A DNA stretch of 64,000 bases from Aristolochia californica (GCA_029961685.1 JARWKL010000007.1:7894708-7958707); one strand, 5' to 3'. Positions 49,701 to 61,290 are shown, counted from the first letter of the stretch. The notes: a model not told the origin generated them from the sequence alone. A program made the numbers and translations.

Positions 49701-52700
49701 TTTGGCTAGTCACTTTAGGCTATCTAAGGAGTAGTCACCTTCTACAGAGCAGGAGCGAGCCTATATGACCAAGTATTTAAGAGACACTGTAGACTCAGCC
49801 TTATGTTTCAGAAAGTCAGACTTAGGATTACAGGGTTATGTAGATGCTGACATGGCAGGAGACATTGATGGCATGAAGAGTACCACTGGATATGTATACA
49901 CATTGGGTGGTACAACAATTAGCTGGGTCTCTAAGTTGCAGAAGATAGTTGCTCTTTCCACTACTGAAGCAGAATATGTTGTTGTACCTGAAGCCAGCAA
50001 AGAGATGGTATGGTTGCAGTCTTTCTGGGAAGAATGTGTTGTATTGTGACAGTAAGAGTGCTATTCATATAGCAAAGAATCATATTTATCATGCTAGAAC
50101 AAAGCACATACAGGTGCGTTATCACTTCATCAGATCGACTCTAGAGGATGGAGTCTTAGCACTTGAGAATATTCAAAGAAGTCAGAATCTGGCTGATATA
50201 TTGACAAAGACTGTTATGATTGAGAAACTGAAGTTGTGTGCAGCTTCAGTTGGACTTCTCTCTGAGGATTGAGAAGTTGTTGTCATTGCAAAGGAGATAT
50301 TGATGATGGATTAGTCCCCAAGTGGGAGATTGTTAAGTTGTGGAGCCTAATTAACGTCCTACATTGAGTCGGTACGCGGATAGACCTTTGCGGTAAGGTC
50401 GCCGTGGGGGTTGGAAGGGGGGCAGAGCCACTATATACTGACTACTGTTTCATTAAGGGCAGTTTGGAAATTTTACTCTTGTAAAACAATTGCCCTAATT
50501 TTCTCTTTACAAGTGGGGGGGGGGGGGGGGGGTTATCAATCATCCGAGGAGCATCAATTGCAGCCGAGAGAGGTTAGAGAAAAACAACACATGTAAGTGT
50601 GTGTGAATAAGACCACTGCAGTTGTCTTTTTGCTCTTTCAAGGACACCTTCATTCGAGATAACTGGAGCAATCTGGCAAGGATGCACATTGGGACCAAGG
50701 TTCAAGTAATGAAGGAGTGGACTCCTCGGAGGTTGGTTACTTAAAATTGAATTTTGATGGTTCTTCTCTTGGCAATCTAGGGATCGCTGGTTTTGGGGGA
50801 GTGATTTCGGATTTGTCTAGAAATCAGTGCTTCTCTTATGTTGGTCCATTAGGCATCTTCGATTCTACATCGGCAGAGTTATATGGTCTTCTTAATGGGC
50901 TCCGTGTGTTTAGAGACAACTGCAATGGTCCTATTCACATTGAAGGGGACTCCAAGGTAGTGATTGGTTGGTGCTAGAGTGATTCCTTTCCGCCATGGAG
51001 GCATTGGGACATATTTCAGGAGATTTTAGATATTGTATCATCATTTTCTTGTATTTGGTATCACATTCCGAGATCTGCAAATTCGGCAGCAGATGTGCTT
51101 GCCAAGCAGAGAGCTTCCCTGCAATCTCTTGTTGTACGGGATGTGCTCCCTCTTCCTTTGTAAAATTTCTCTTGTTAATATAAATACATCTTTATCAAAA
51201 AAATAAAAAATCTCTCTTGTAAACTATTTCATCTTTATAGTGGATTACTGCAGCGGCGGAAAACAGGACGTAGTCTCACCTTGAGGCGAACCTGTATAAA
51301 TTTTTTTTGTTTTCGTACTTCTTTTTTCCTTCTTCTACGTTTATTATTATTGCTCTCATTAGTTAGGAATTAGGGCGTCTAATTCCTAACGGTCATCACA
51401 TCCAAAACCAAGGAATGCTTCACAAATTTTAGATAGATTTTTGCATTTGATGTCACACTGGTCCAATTCATGATGAGTTGGAACCAAATAAGCTGCATGT
51501 TCCACAACTGGTCCACTTTTTACAACATTACCTCAGAGGTATACTATAGAACAAAAATATCATAAGTTCAAGTTGCCTTTTTTCTAGTTGACAAACAACC
51601 ACCACTTTATTGGATGCAGGGGGAAAGCAGAAGTCATCAGAAAATGATTTTAAAACTAAAGGACAAGAGAATGCTCCTCACGTATTGAAATTCTTTCACA
51701 TACCGAACATAGTGTTCCTAGTAGAAGATTAAGTAGCCAACCAGCTTGGTAGGAGACTTCATAAATCAGTTTGTACTCGTGCACAATCAATGGCAATCCT
51801 AAGAATAACTCACAATTTTTTTTTGCCTGATAAACTTACAAATTAGACAAATCTGTCAACTTTAACTCTTTCCTCAGCCACTTATGTCTTCCAGAAACTA
51901 GATATATATAGTTGACCAGCAACTGCAAGCCTCAATGAAACACAGATGAACACCTAAAAGCAAGATCAAGGAAGTACAGCATCTATATTATATGATAAAC
52001 CCATACCTCAGGTGATAGCCAGCTATTCCCCTCAAGCTCATAATAGTCACTCTGGTCATCAATCACAGTTGTTCGAGCAGCAGAGTTCCGGTCATAATCA
52101 ACAAGCCTCTTTGTAAAAGCTTCAGCCACCACCTCAGCATCAGACAGAGGAACTAAGGTGTCCTCCAGACCAGCATAAGTGCTCCCTTCTCCTAAAACAA
52201 GGGCCCCACAAAAACTGCATGGTCCCTCCCCTTCCTGTTCACAGACAATCTTTCCACAAGACATACAATTGCTCACAAGGTTGTGCCTGCGAGCCTGGCA
52301 TGAGCATGGCTTCCCCTGCTGGAAGACAATTGACCCCTTTGCTGCCTCAGCTAGGGAAACAACTTTGCCAGATTTCTTCTTTTTAGAAATGCCTGAGTTT
52401 CCTTTTGCAGCATTTTTTATATCTGTTGCCTCCGACTGATTTTTCATGATCCGAGAAGGAGGTATGGGTTCCTGTTTAGGCAACTTTGCCTGTTTTCTTG
52501 TTCCACTAGTGGAACCATTGTCTGCAGCTGGTTTCATGTATGCCTGAAATTTGGACACCTCCTTGTTCTTCACATCGCTGCCGGGACCAGCATAGCCTCT
52601 TCTCTGTAAATATTCATTGATGATACTCTGACCGGCTTCTTGGCCTATAATATTCTGCACAAATAAAAAATACTGTGAGATTTTATTTTAAAGGGGAGAT

Positions 52701-53494
52701 CGGTCATATCAGACACCCAAGAAACCTTTAACAGCTATAACAGATAAAATACTAATTTGGAAGTAGAAGCTTGTCGCTTGTAGGCTGCAAATCTTATGTG
52801 ACAGATTGGTGGTAGGCCCTTAAACGCTCTTAGCAGAAAGATGACTTCATACTACAACCAGTTCTACTTTGTAAGGATAAGCAAACATCAATCCTTCCCA
52901 TAAAATGTAAGCAAAAGGATGACCTGAAACAATGACATGCTACACACAAGGATGAAACTCCAAATGAAAGAATGAGACTAGTGCTCCCCACTAGTACGGA
53001 TTTGAAAACTGATTAAGCCAAGCAACAAACAACCATGCTCCGTAGGTCGGAGGTTCTACACCAGATCAGACACAACACCAACAAATGTCTCACTTGTCAA
53101 GTTGATCCTCTCTCAATTTTTTTTTTTTAATATTAAAGAGCGAAAATCAATCACCAAATAACATTAAGAACATTTACTTGCTTGACCAAAACCAGATAGA
53201 GATTCCAAACCAAGCGAAACTAATTCCAGCCATTTACACATCATGCGATCAAGATACCCAGAAATAAAACCAGATACCCGTATCAAATTTCCCAACTATG
53301 CGTGTCTGAATAACTACAGCGGATAAAAGAGAGATTACATTAAGATATTCCTCTGCGTCTTCCGGTGACGCCATTTCGCAGTAGGAAACGAGGCCGGAGA
53401 TGACCTCCGGATCTAATACCAAGCCCGTCTCGACTTTCCGGTAGAGATCGAGCAGCGCCCTCTCCAGCCATGCTCCAGACTCTCCAGACTTCAT
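43737..53494 (-). CDS. ASC-1/TRIP4-like zinc-finger transcription co-activator
   Basis: The homologue in animals is activating signal cointegrator 1 (TRIP4), a C2HC5-type zinc-finger co-activator. Four coding exons (minus): 53494-53339, 52654-52007, 44547-44449 and 44033-43737, all phase 0, giving 399 residues, near the roughly 408 I recall for the Arabidopsis protein. The zinc finger at residues about 169-201 has C169, C171, C182, C185, C190, C198, C201 and H176. Before it lies a K/S-rich linker (SGISKKKKSGK). Exon 3 is a charged helix (EKELLKQKKEELEEADRARR) leading to VIMTFDLVGRK. Exon 4 has NRVKPNPTITIQPIFVDPG. The exon 3 donor is weak (GTCGTT) but gives the conserved joint. Intron 2 is 7.46 kb because of a copia insertion. 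The 3' end faces DEG8, 358 bp apart. Confidence 0.87.
45025..45347 (+). repeat. 5' LTR of the Tnt1-like element
   Basis: 323 bp, TGTTAAGTTG...TTCCTAACA. It has a run of 21 G at 45222-45242; the 3' LTR has 18 G at the same place (50515-50532). It ends with an inverted pair GGAATTAG/CTAATTCC. Confidence 0.85.
45383..50272 (+). pseudogene. degenerate copia gag-pol
   Basis: Pieces in order are gag (from the ATG at 45383), zinc knuckle NCGKSGYIKKNC (about 46100), protease LDSGTSFHTT (46240), integrase with HTDVWGP, SDNGGEY and KPQQNGMAERMNRT (46689-47582), reverse transcriptase (KWVYRIKDEHD, LYVDDM) and RNase H (YVDADMAGDIDG, ALSTTEAEYV, LADILTK). Lesions include TGA near 45536, TAG inside the zinc knuckle (46097), a stop after the protease (46566), a deletion in reverse transcriptase joining FLHGDL to YGLKQAPRQW, and the LINE insert at 48235. 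It is dead as a coding unit. Confidence 0.9.
48235..49491 (+). mobile_element. 5'-truncated LINE inserted in the copia reverse transcriptase
   Basis: This is a 1.26-kb insert with a perfect 16-bp target duplication ATGTTGATGACATGTT (48219-48234 and 49492-49507) and an A-rich tail. It encodes only the end of a plant L1-type ORF2: a reverse-transcriptase zinc-binding part (CPFCNTEDETTSHILLQCI, about 48555-48612) and an RNase H-like domain (LKLNFDGSS, about 48990, to HIPRSPNSTADMFTKQGA, about 49365), ending at 49416. There are frame breaks before the RNase H part. It inserted after the copia element was already in the intron. Confidence 0.92.
50331..51391 (+). repeat. 3' LTR of the Tnt1-like element, interrupted
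   Basis: It starts TGTTAAGTTGTGGAGCC, matches the 5' LTR to the G run, is interrupted by the LINE, and resumes with TCTCACCTTGAGGCGAACC to the end. The sequence at 51211-51270 aligns only loosely to the 5' LTR. Confidence 0.75.
50533..51210 (+). mobile_element. second 5'-truncated LINE, in the copia 3' LTR
   Basis: From about 50670 it matches the 3' end of the first LINE: YLKLNFDGSSLGN, VISD, RVFRDNCNGPIHIEGDSKVV, then VVRDVLPLPL and an A-rich tail after TCTTGTTAATATAAATACAT. It carries only the RNase H-like domain and has a TAG after GDSKVVIGWC. The left border is uncertain, lying near the G run of the LTR. Sequence after the tail resumes as LTR. I found no clear target duplication. Confidence 0.72.
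51397..52006 (-). other. remaining part of ASC-1 intron 2 next to exon 2
   Basis: AT-rich intron sequence, with no element or coding frame recognised. The sequence at 44548-45024 is the corresponding other end of this intron. Confidence 0.6.
52655..53338 (-). other. ASC-1 intron 1
   Basis: A 684-bp GT-AG intron, donor GTAATC at 53338, acceptor TGTGCAG at 52655. No embedded element was seen. Confidence 0.75.
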
Positions 53495-54028
53495 CTCTAA
53501 GCTTAATTTGTCTCTTCGATTCTTCCACCTTCTCGTTTGTGCTTTCCTCCTCAAATTTTGGACGCGAGTACCGTATAAAAAATGATGGACAAGACAGAAA
53601 ACTAGATCCAAATGTGGCCCATTTATTAGTGGGCCTAAATGGGCTTGCAGACTATTTACCATTTTTTGCCCATTACTGATGGTTGAGTTCTTATGTAATG
53701 TCTGTTCGATCACTGTTTCTCTATAAAGTAATTTTCCACGACTCAATGTGAAATTCAGGAAGAAGTTTCCTTCCAAAACCAGAATCATAACAAGGAAATT
53801 TTCCCAAATGGCTGCCGGTAATATTATCAAGCACACAAATTCATAATCATTAATCAATCAAATCCAAATATTTACATTCAATAAGACTCTAAAGCAAATA
53901 AATTCACCTAAATATTTACATCAAAGACTGCTAAAAGTCTCTTAATTAATTATCTAAGAATTGCTTGACATCTTGACACTGCTAAAAGCCTCTTATTTAA
54001 TCTAATTTTCTAAAAACTGCTTCACGCC
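53495..54028 (-). promoter_or_regulatory. spacer between ASC-1 promoter and pectinesterase 3' end
   Basis: This must contain the ASC-1 promoter and leader (directly upstream of 53494) and the former 3' UTR of the pectinesterase pseudogene. No core motif stands out clearly. Confidence 0.4.
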
Positions 54029-54575
54029 TTAGTTTTCAAGGCCAGGAGTGAACGGAACACCCAGAGATGGCAGCCACTGAGCTCCATCAATGAAAGCGGC
54101 GACTGTATACTTCTCAACTTCAGCTCCCGCCGTTACCACATTATAATCTGGCCATACCACCCTGCGACTGGTACCTGCTCCTGGACCCTGATTCCCAAAC
54201 TCACGATATGTCACTGTTTGATCATATTCAGGATGTCCAATCCATTCTTCCCACCCTGCCGGATCAACCAGCTTGTCTATGGAGTACTGCATGACTACAG
54301 TCGTGGAGAACTGCTTCCAGGGTCTTCCCAGGTACGTCTTCACGTCGCCGAGATCCTCATCCGCAGCGATGATGCAATGGTGGAGAGCTGTACAGGTTTT
54401 TGAGGCCTGGTCAGACTTTCCTTGAGCAGTGATTTTGTTTGAATGGTTTCCTCCCGGCATGCGGACCCTTATGTTGCAGTCCTGAAACACATCAGTGGCC
54501 TCGCCAAAGATGAAATCTATGGTGCCGTAGATGTTGCATTGTTTATAGAATTTGATGGTTGAGCTTGGAGTAGAC

Positions 54576-54805
54576 AGTAAAACAGAAAGAACCGAAAATA
54601 ATAACAGAGATTGAAAGAATGAATTTTTCGATGATCTTATTTTTCTTCGTTAGGAAGCTATTTATAATACATTATAAGTCGATTTTAGGATCAATTTAGA
54701 TCCTAAAATCAAGGAATAAAATCAAGAATACAATCACGGGATCGGAGGAAACAATCACGCTATACAGTTTCCTCCGATCACGCTATACAGCTATACATTT
54801 CAACA
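54576..54805 (-). repeat. 3' LTR of the pectinesterase-disrupting element
   Basis: On the plus strand it begins AGTAAAACAG (first base changed from T) and ends TTTCAACA. It has paired GGAGGAAAC/GTTTCCTCC segments. Confidence 0.9.
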
Positions 54806-54817
54806 ATCCCCCTCAAG

Positions 54818-57800
54818 TTGGTGCATAGATATCAGTCAAGCCCAACTTGTCAAATTATACCATGAAATGTTTTCCCTGATATTGCCTTCGTGAGCATATC
54901 AGCCATCTGACTCGCAGATTGAATAAAGGGGAATTGTATAATCTTTGCATTGAGGTTCTCTTTGATGAAATGACGATCAACTTCAACATGTTTAGTGGGA
55001 TCATGTTAAACTGAATTTTGTGCAATTACGATAGTTGTCTTGTTATCACAGTGAAGATTCATAGGTTTGTCGTATTCAATCCCTGAGTCTCTCAGTATAT
55101 TCCGTATCCATAACAACTCGCATACACCATGAGCCATACCTCGAAAATCAGCTTCAACACTTGATCTTGATACTACCTTCTGTTTTTTGTTTTTCCAAGT
55201 GACAAGATTCCCTTCCACAAAAGTAAAGTAACCCGGCGTGGATCTTCTGGTTATCTGATCACCTGCCCAATCAGAATTTGTATACCCTTCAATACTAGAG
55301 ATACCATTTTTTGAGAATAACAGACCTTTTCCTGGAGCACTCTTTAAGTATCTCAAGATTCGATAGACTGCTTCCATATGTTCTTCACTTGGTGCAAGCA
55401 TGAACTAGCTCACAACGCTTACTGCATATGCTACATCGGGCCTTGTGTGGGATAGGTAGATTAATCTTCCAACTAATCGCTGATAACGCCCTTTGTCTGC
55501 TGGAATTTGATCTGGAAGAATTCCGAGTTTATGATGCATTTCCATAGGCATCTCTATTGGTTTACAGTCAAGCATTCCGGTTTCGACTAGAAGATCCAAC
55601 ACATATTTTCGCTGTGAAAGGAAGACTCCATGTTTCGATCTTGCAACTTCAATCCCCAAAAAATATTTAAGTTGTCCGAGATTCTTCATTTCAAATTTAG
55701 TAGCTAAATACTCCTGTAAAGCTTGCATTTCACCTGGGTCATCTCCTGTCACGACCATATCATCAACATATACAATTAATGTTATTACATTTCCTTCTTT
55801 GTGTTTTATAAACAAAGTATGATCTGAGTTACTTTTTTTTTAACAAAACTCCTTCATTGTAGCCGAGAATCTCCCAAACCATGCTCTAGGTGACTGTTTC
55901 AGCCCATACAATGACTTCTTCAATTTACAAACTTTACCTTGAGACAAAGAACCATTTTTTACACTTGGTGGTAGTTCCATGTAGACTTCTTCTTCTAAGT
56001 TTCCATTGAGGAAGACATTTTTAACGTCAAATTGTTGCAGAGGCCAGTCTCGATTTGCTGCTATAGATATAAAAATACGAATTGTATTGATCTTAGCTAC
56101 TGGTGCAAAAATATCCTGATAGTCTATCCCATACCTTTGCGTATATCCTTTTGCAACTAGCCGAACTTTATATCTGTCAATGCTTCCATCCGGTTTGAGT
56201 TTCAATGTGAACACCCATCGACATCCAATTATTTTTACTCCTTTAGGTTGGGGAAGAAGTTCCCAAGTGGCATTTTTTTGTAGAGCCTCCATCTCTTCGT
56301 TCATCGCTTTTTTCCATTTTGGATCTGCTAATGCATCCTGCACATTACTAGGAATAGAAACCCTAGATAATTGATCAACAGTAAATGTATATGATTTAGT
56401 CAACCCATGGGAGGACACATAGTTATTGATTGAGAATTTGGTCTTGGCTTCAAGATCAGGTTCATACTGTTTTTTTGGAACTCCCCTATTCAATCTTTGT
56501 GGATATCTAGAGGTTATGTTTTCTGTAGGAAGACATGTTTCATTAGACTCATCAAACATAGGATTCGTATTTACCTGAGGAGGAACATTCCGGGTTGATT
56601 CTTCAGTTGTTGGTGCAGACGGGGGCAACTCTGGGGGTTCTTCAGGTGAAATTACTGAATCACAGTCTTGTTGCACATCATGACACTTAAAAAATTCATT
56701 CACCGCTTCTAACTCAATAAATTTGGCACCTCTTTCAGCACCTCCGTTAGTTTCATGTGGAACATTCTCTTCATTTGAACTCTCCCCCGAAGAGATGTCC
56801 AAGAAACTCCCCCTGAATAATAAGGGACTGATTCATGGAAGGAGACATCTAAAGTCACATGGAGCTTGTTGGTGTGTGGATCATAACACCGATATCCTTT
56901 TTGAAAGTAAGAGTAGCTAACAAATACACATCGCTTGGCACATGGATCAAGTTTATTTCGCAAGATCTTTGGGATATGAACATAAGCGGTACACCTAAAA
57001 ATTCGGGGTTCAAGATTCGGAAGATGGGGAATTGAAATGAGGGATTGTAGCTTGTGTAGAGGAGTTTGAAAATCAAGTACTCTAGAAGGTGTTCGATTGA
57101 TGAGGTAGGCAGCAGATGTGATAGCTTCGCCCCAATAAAATCGAGGCATGTTCATGCCAAAGAGAGAGGCACGCACTACTTCCAAAAGTTGTCTATTTTT
57201 TCTTTCTGCCAATCCATTCTGTTGGGGAGTATAGGTGCAAGAAGTCTGTTGACGAATTCCATGAGTGGTCAGAAAATTTTATAGAAGAGCATTAACAAAC
57301 TCAGTACCATTGTCAGATTGCAAAACATGAATCTGCTTTTGGTATTGAGTATGTATCATTGTATGGAATTTCTGAAATGCTAGACACACATCACTTTTTT
57401 GGATAAGTAGAGATACCCAAGTCATTCTAGTGCATTCATCAATAAATGTCACAAAGTAACGAGCTCTAGAAATAGAGGGAATCTTGGCTGGACCCCACAC
57501 ATCAGAATGAATAACCGCAAAAGGTTCGAAACTTTTATTCAAACTCGGAAAATAAGCAATACGGTGGCTTTTAGCCAATTCACATGTGTCACAATGAAAA
57601 TGCACATCAGTCAAACCTGAAAAAAGTTGAGGTCACAATTTCTTAAGATAACCAAAGGAAAGGTGGCCTAATCGTCGGTGCCATAACCATACAGTTGTTT
57701 GAGCATTATCTTCACTGCTAGCTTGATTTGTCTGACTGATTTTCGATCCCCCGTTCTCTGTCAACTCCAAATAGTAGAGTTTGCCCCGTCTAACACCATA

Positions 57801-59102
57801 ACCAAGAATCTTCCGGGTTAGAATGTCCTGAAAGACACAAAATGAGGGCCAAAAAGTTACAGTACAAGCAAGAGTGGAAGTAATTTGGCTAACAGACAAC
57901 AAGTTATATTCAAGAGAGGGAACCACAAGGACAATATCTAATGTCAGATTATTGGATAATATAATAGATCCTTCCCCAGTAATAGGAGATGTACTACCAT
58001 TGGCTATTGAAATAACAAATTGTGGAGAAGGTAGGATGGATTGCAACTGACTGGGATCCCTTGTCATGTGATCGGATGCACCTGTATCAATAATCCAAGG
58101 TCTATTCTTAGAATGTACAGAAAATACCAATGCATTAGAGAAAATACCTGGATGGGCAACATTTGCAGTAGGTAGCTCCTGATTATCTTCCATGGATGTC
58201 ACCATAGCTTTCCCAACAATCTTGTTACGGGGATTTTTCGAAAAATCCCACCACTCCGGATAGCCAATAATCTCATAACACCGGTGTTGTGAATATCCTT
58301 TTTTTCCACAGTGAATACATACACGATTGTTACCTTTGTCAGAGGATTGAGGGTTCTGACTGCTTGATGATCCTTGTCGGTTTTGGTTGACCAACATCGC
58401 CGAGTTCTCGGAGACTGGGCGATAGCTCCCCATTGTCTGTCTCTGTTGATATTCGCGTCTGACATATGCATATGTACTCTCCAAATCAAGTTTGGGGTCT
58501 TTTCGCAAAATTTCTCCACGAACTTGATCAAACTCGGAGTCAAGCCCACTGAGAAAAATATGAACCCGAATCCTAGCCATTGCAGAGTGCAACTGGATTA
58601 GCCCTTCGACTGTTCTTTCTTGAGATATAGTTCTATGATCAATCTCCTGGAAAATAGCAACCAGTTCATTGTAGTATGTGGATAACGATCTACCATTTTG
58701 TTTGGTAGAAAAAGATCTCTGGTTCAGCTCAAATATACAAATTTCATCGGATCCATCATAGAATATTTTTGATACTGCTTCCCATATCTCCTTGGCAGTG
58801 GAGAGGCGAATAAATCGCTGCATGAGCAATGGACTCATGGAGTCAATAAGCCAACTTTTGACTCTTTGATTTTCAGTAATCCATGCTCCAAGATTGGCAT
58901 CACCAGATGTTGGTTTTTTTGTTTCGCCGGTGAGATATCCAGCTTTGTTGCGTGCGCCAATTCGCATCTCCATGAGTTGGGACCATAATGAATAATTGGT
59001 CTCATCGAGGATAATTCCAATTGGAAACGCAGAATTATCTTGGTGGACTATAATCTGTGGTGATGGGATAAGTTCAGTGGATGCGCCTGTAGTGGTGGCC
59101 AT
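54818..59102 (-). pseudogene. copia gag-pol with several stops
   Basis: Minus-strand order from the ATG at 59102: gag (NYSLWSQLMEMRIGARNK), zinc knuckle CIHCGKKGYSQHRC, protease IIDTGASDHMT, LWHRRLGHLSFGYLKKL (stop near 57633), integrase (HSDVWGP, QSDNGTEF, stop near 57279, then AERKNRQLLE), reverse transcriptase (GCRWVFTLKLKPDGS, YGLKQSPRAW, stop near 55840, VYVDDMVVTGDD), RNase H (NSDWAGD, SSVEADF). Stops at about 55405 and 55006 and frame changes near 56710-56800 show decay, but all domains are represented. The leader 59103-59725 is rich in G/C and in CCGGTTCGG-like repeats. Confidence 0.88.
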
Positions 59103-59737
59103 CGATCTGAATTTTTTTTTTCTAATCCGGTCCGGTTCGGTACGATCTGGGCGGATTCAATTCTGGTCCGCTCCAGTGCTGGTCCGATCCGGTTCGGGTT
59201 TAAACCGGTTCGGTCCGATTCGATTGACCCGCCGGTCTGGGTCAGCTGGAAAAATAAAGGAACAGTAGTTCCTAAGTTTTAAAAAAAAATACCTTCGTCT
59301 TCGGCAACGGCAGCGGAGGGTTTGCTTTAGTTGGAACAGGGTGGTGGTGCCGTCATCGGCACTCGTTGGCGATCGTCGGCACTCGTCGGCGACGTGATTT
59401 CGACTACAGGACCGTCGTAAGAGAACTCTGTTCTCTTTCGGCAATTCGGAACCTTCATCTTCGGCAACGGCAGCGGAGCGTCGGCTTTAGTCGGAACAGG
59501 GTGGTGGTGCCGTCGTCGGCGGTTGTCTTCGGTCTTCAGTGATTGTCGTCGGGCATCGACGACGTTCTTTTGGCATCGGGACAGCCGGAATATGGAGTTG
59601 CAGAAAAAACAGAGTTCTGCAACCCCGACGGAATTTTTTTCTTCTTCCTCCGGCTTCCCCCTTCGGCGATTACGGGAGCACTTAGCTAAGAATTTCTGCG
59701 ACGAAAAAGAAAGGATAATTCTCCTGCTCTGATACCA

Positions 59738-59967
59738 TGTAAAACAGAGAGAATTGAAAATAATAACAGAGATTAAAAGAATGAATTTTTCGATGATCTT
59801 ATTCTTCTCCGTTAGGAGGCTATTTATAATACATTACAAGTCGATTTTAGGATCAATTTAGATACTAAAATTAAGGAATAAAATCAAGAATACAATCATG
59901 GGATCGGAGGAAACAATCACGCTATACAGTTTCCTCCGATCACGTTATACAGCTATACATTTCAACA
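59738..59967 (-). repeat. 5' LTR of the pectinesterase-disrupting element
   Basis: On the plus strand TGTAAAACAG...TTTCAACA. It adjoins the primer-binding site and the TAGAC duplication. Confidence 0.92.
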
Positions 59968-60621
59968 TAGACGGTGTCCTGGAACCCACGGAATTCGCAG
60001 TGGAAGAATGTTGATCGATCCGAAGCGCACATCATGGCTACCACCGGCTCATCGTAGGAGGTTGTGTTCTCGAATGTAATATCAATAGCTAAGAGCACAT
60101 CTCCTTGCACCAGTGCACATTCAGACGAGAGCATTCAAAACTGTTGAGATATTGAACTTGGGCCGGTCCTTGTATAAGGTCCTGTTATGCCTCTCACTAA
60201 AAGGTCAATCTTTTAGTGAGATTTGATCGAGATATTGTGATCTTTCGGGGACGACGCAGGGAGAAAATTCCATTCTTTCTCCCAGAAAACCTTACCATCG
60301 CCGATGAAACTAGAATGCATGTCGTCGCTGAAACCAGGACTGCCGTCGTCGAAGACGAAGACGACCAGGTACGAGGAAAAATATTTTCGCTTAACTTAGG
60401 TGTGATTTTTATTATTCTGCCGACCCTGACCCGAACCTGAACCGGACCATAATCGAACCGAACCCAAAGCGGTCCAAAATCGGATAAAAAACGGGCGGAC
60501 CCGAACTGAACCGGACTGGAAAAAAAAAATATTTGTAGCAAGTTGGGCGTTCATGTTATTCATTAACTCCCAGCTTGAGGGGGAGTGTTGGAAAACAGGA
60601 TCCAAGACCACAAAACCAAAG

Positions 60622-60790
60622 ACGCTAAGTCGTCACCGAAGACGCTATGTCATCCCCGAAGACACTTTGTCATCACCGAAGATGCTTTGTCGTCACCACA
60701 TTACCGAAGACGCTATGTCGTCATTACCAAATACGCTCTGTCGTGACCCATCACTGAAGATGCTCTGTCATCACCCGTCATCGAAGACTG
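60622..60790 (+). repeat. about 20-bp minisatellite, 7-8 degenerate copies
   Basis: Repeated variants of GACGCTATGTCGTCACCGAA follow each other head to tail (GACGCTAAG, GACGCTATG, GACACTTTG, GATGCTTTG, GACGCTATG, TACGCTCTG, GATGCTCTG). They lie between the two purine-tract junctions of the element remnant. Confidence 0.8.
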
Positions 60791-61083
60791 TCTCGAATTA
60801 ATCTTTGGTTTGCCGTGAGAGCACGGCTCAGGAGTGCTCTCGACGAAGAAGACGATGAGACCAGATTTAACTCGGATCAGACTTGATCGAACCGAACCAA
60901 ACTGAACATCCGAATCGGATCATATAAATAGACTTCCACTGATCACACCCGATGGAGCGCTCAAGAAGAGCGGATATATGGTATATTTTTGTCTTAGACC
61001 AAGTGTAGTATGCAGCAAGAATTTATACAACTCACTTGGCAAGTTGGGCATCCGATATCTGTACGCACCAACTTAAGGGGGAG

Positions 61084-61290
61084 TGTTGGCGTGAGCTTTC
61101 TGAGCTTCTTTTCAGAAGAGGAAATCTTCCGTAGAATCAAAACGAAAAAGTTTATTATGGCGTGATTGTAGGAAACGAATTGTTTCCTTGATCCTGTGAT
61201 TTTATTATTTGATTTTAGGATATAAATTGATCCTAAAATCAGCATGTAATACATTATAAATTGCCTCTAAACAGAGAAGAATGATAAGTC
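61084..61290 (+). repeat. LTR related to the 230-bp LTR family, opposite orientation
   Basis: It shares GGCGTGATTG, GTTTCCTTGATCC, TGATTTTAGGAT, AAATTGATCCTAAAATC, AATACATTATAAAT and GAGAAGAAT with the LTRs at 54576 and 59738 after reverse complementing those. The first 70 bp differ. The end is unclear. Confidence 0.7.

Larger units (their letters stand above)
45025..51391 (+). mobile_element. Ty1/copia retrotransposon (Tnt1-like) in an ASC-1 intron, with LINE insertions
   Basis: The element lies in the large intron, antisense to the gene. 5' LTR 45025-45347, broken gag-pol 45383-50272, a purine-rich tract (AAGTGGGAGAT) ending at 50330, and 3' LTR 50331-51391 with an insert. Target duplication: GTCAT at 45020-45024 and again at 51392-51396. 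The LTR end is CCTAACA at the left and CCTAACG at the right (one change). The primer-binding site has decayed to TGGTTTAAGAG. Without the two LINE inserts the element is about 4.4 kb. Confidence 0.9.
54576..59967 (-). mobile_element. Ty1/copia retrotransposon inserted in a pectinesterase exon
   Basis: This is a 5.39-kb element with equal 230-bp LTRs (54576-54805 and 59738-59967). The primer-binding site TGGTATCAGAGC is on the minus strand at 59726-59737, and the polypurine tract (minus CTTGAGGGGGAT) at 54806-54817. Target duplication TAGAC lies at 54571-54575 and 59968-59972. By eye the LTRs differ at about 13 of 230 positions, nearly all transitions. The insertion is therefore old but still well preserved. 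Confidence 0.93.
60180..61290 (+). mobile_element. remnant of a related plus-strand LTR element in the pectinesterase intron
   Basis: Two purine-tract/LTR-start junctions are visible: CTTGAGGGGGAG/TGTTGG (60586) and ACTTAAGGGGGAG/TGTTGG (61084). The internal part shows CCGAACC-rich sequence resembling the leader of the neighbouring copia element. No gag-pol is left. Borders are approximate. Confidence 0.6.
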
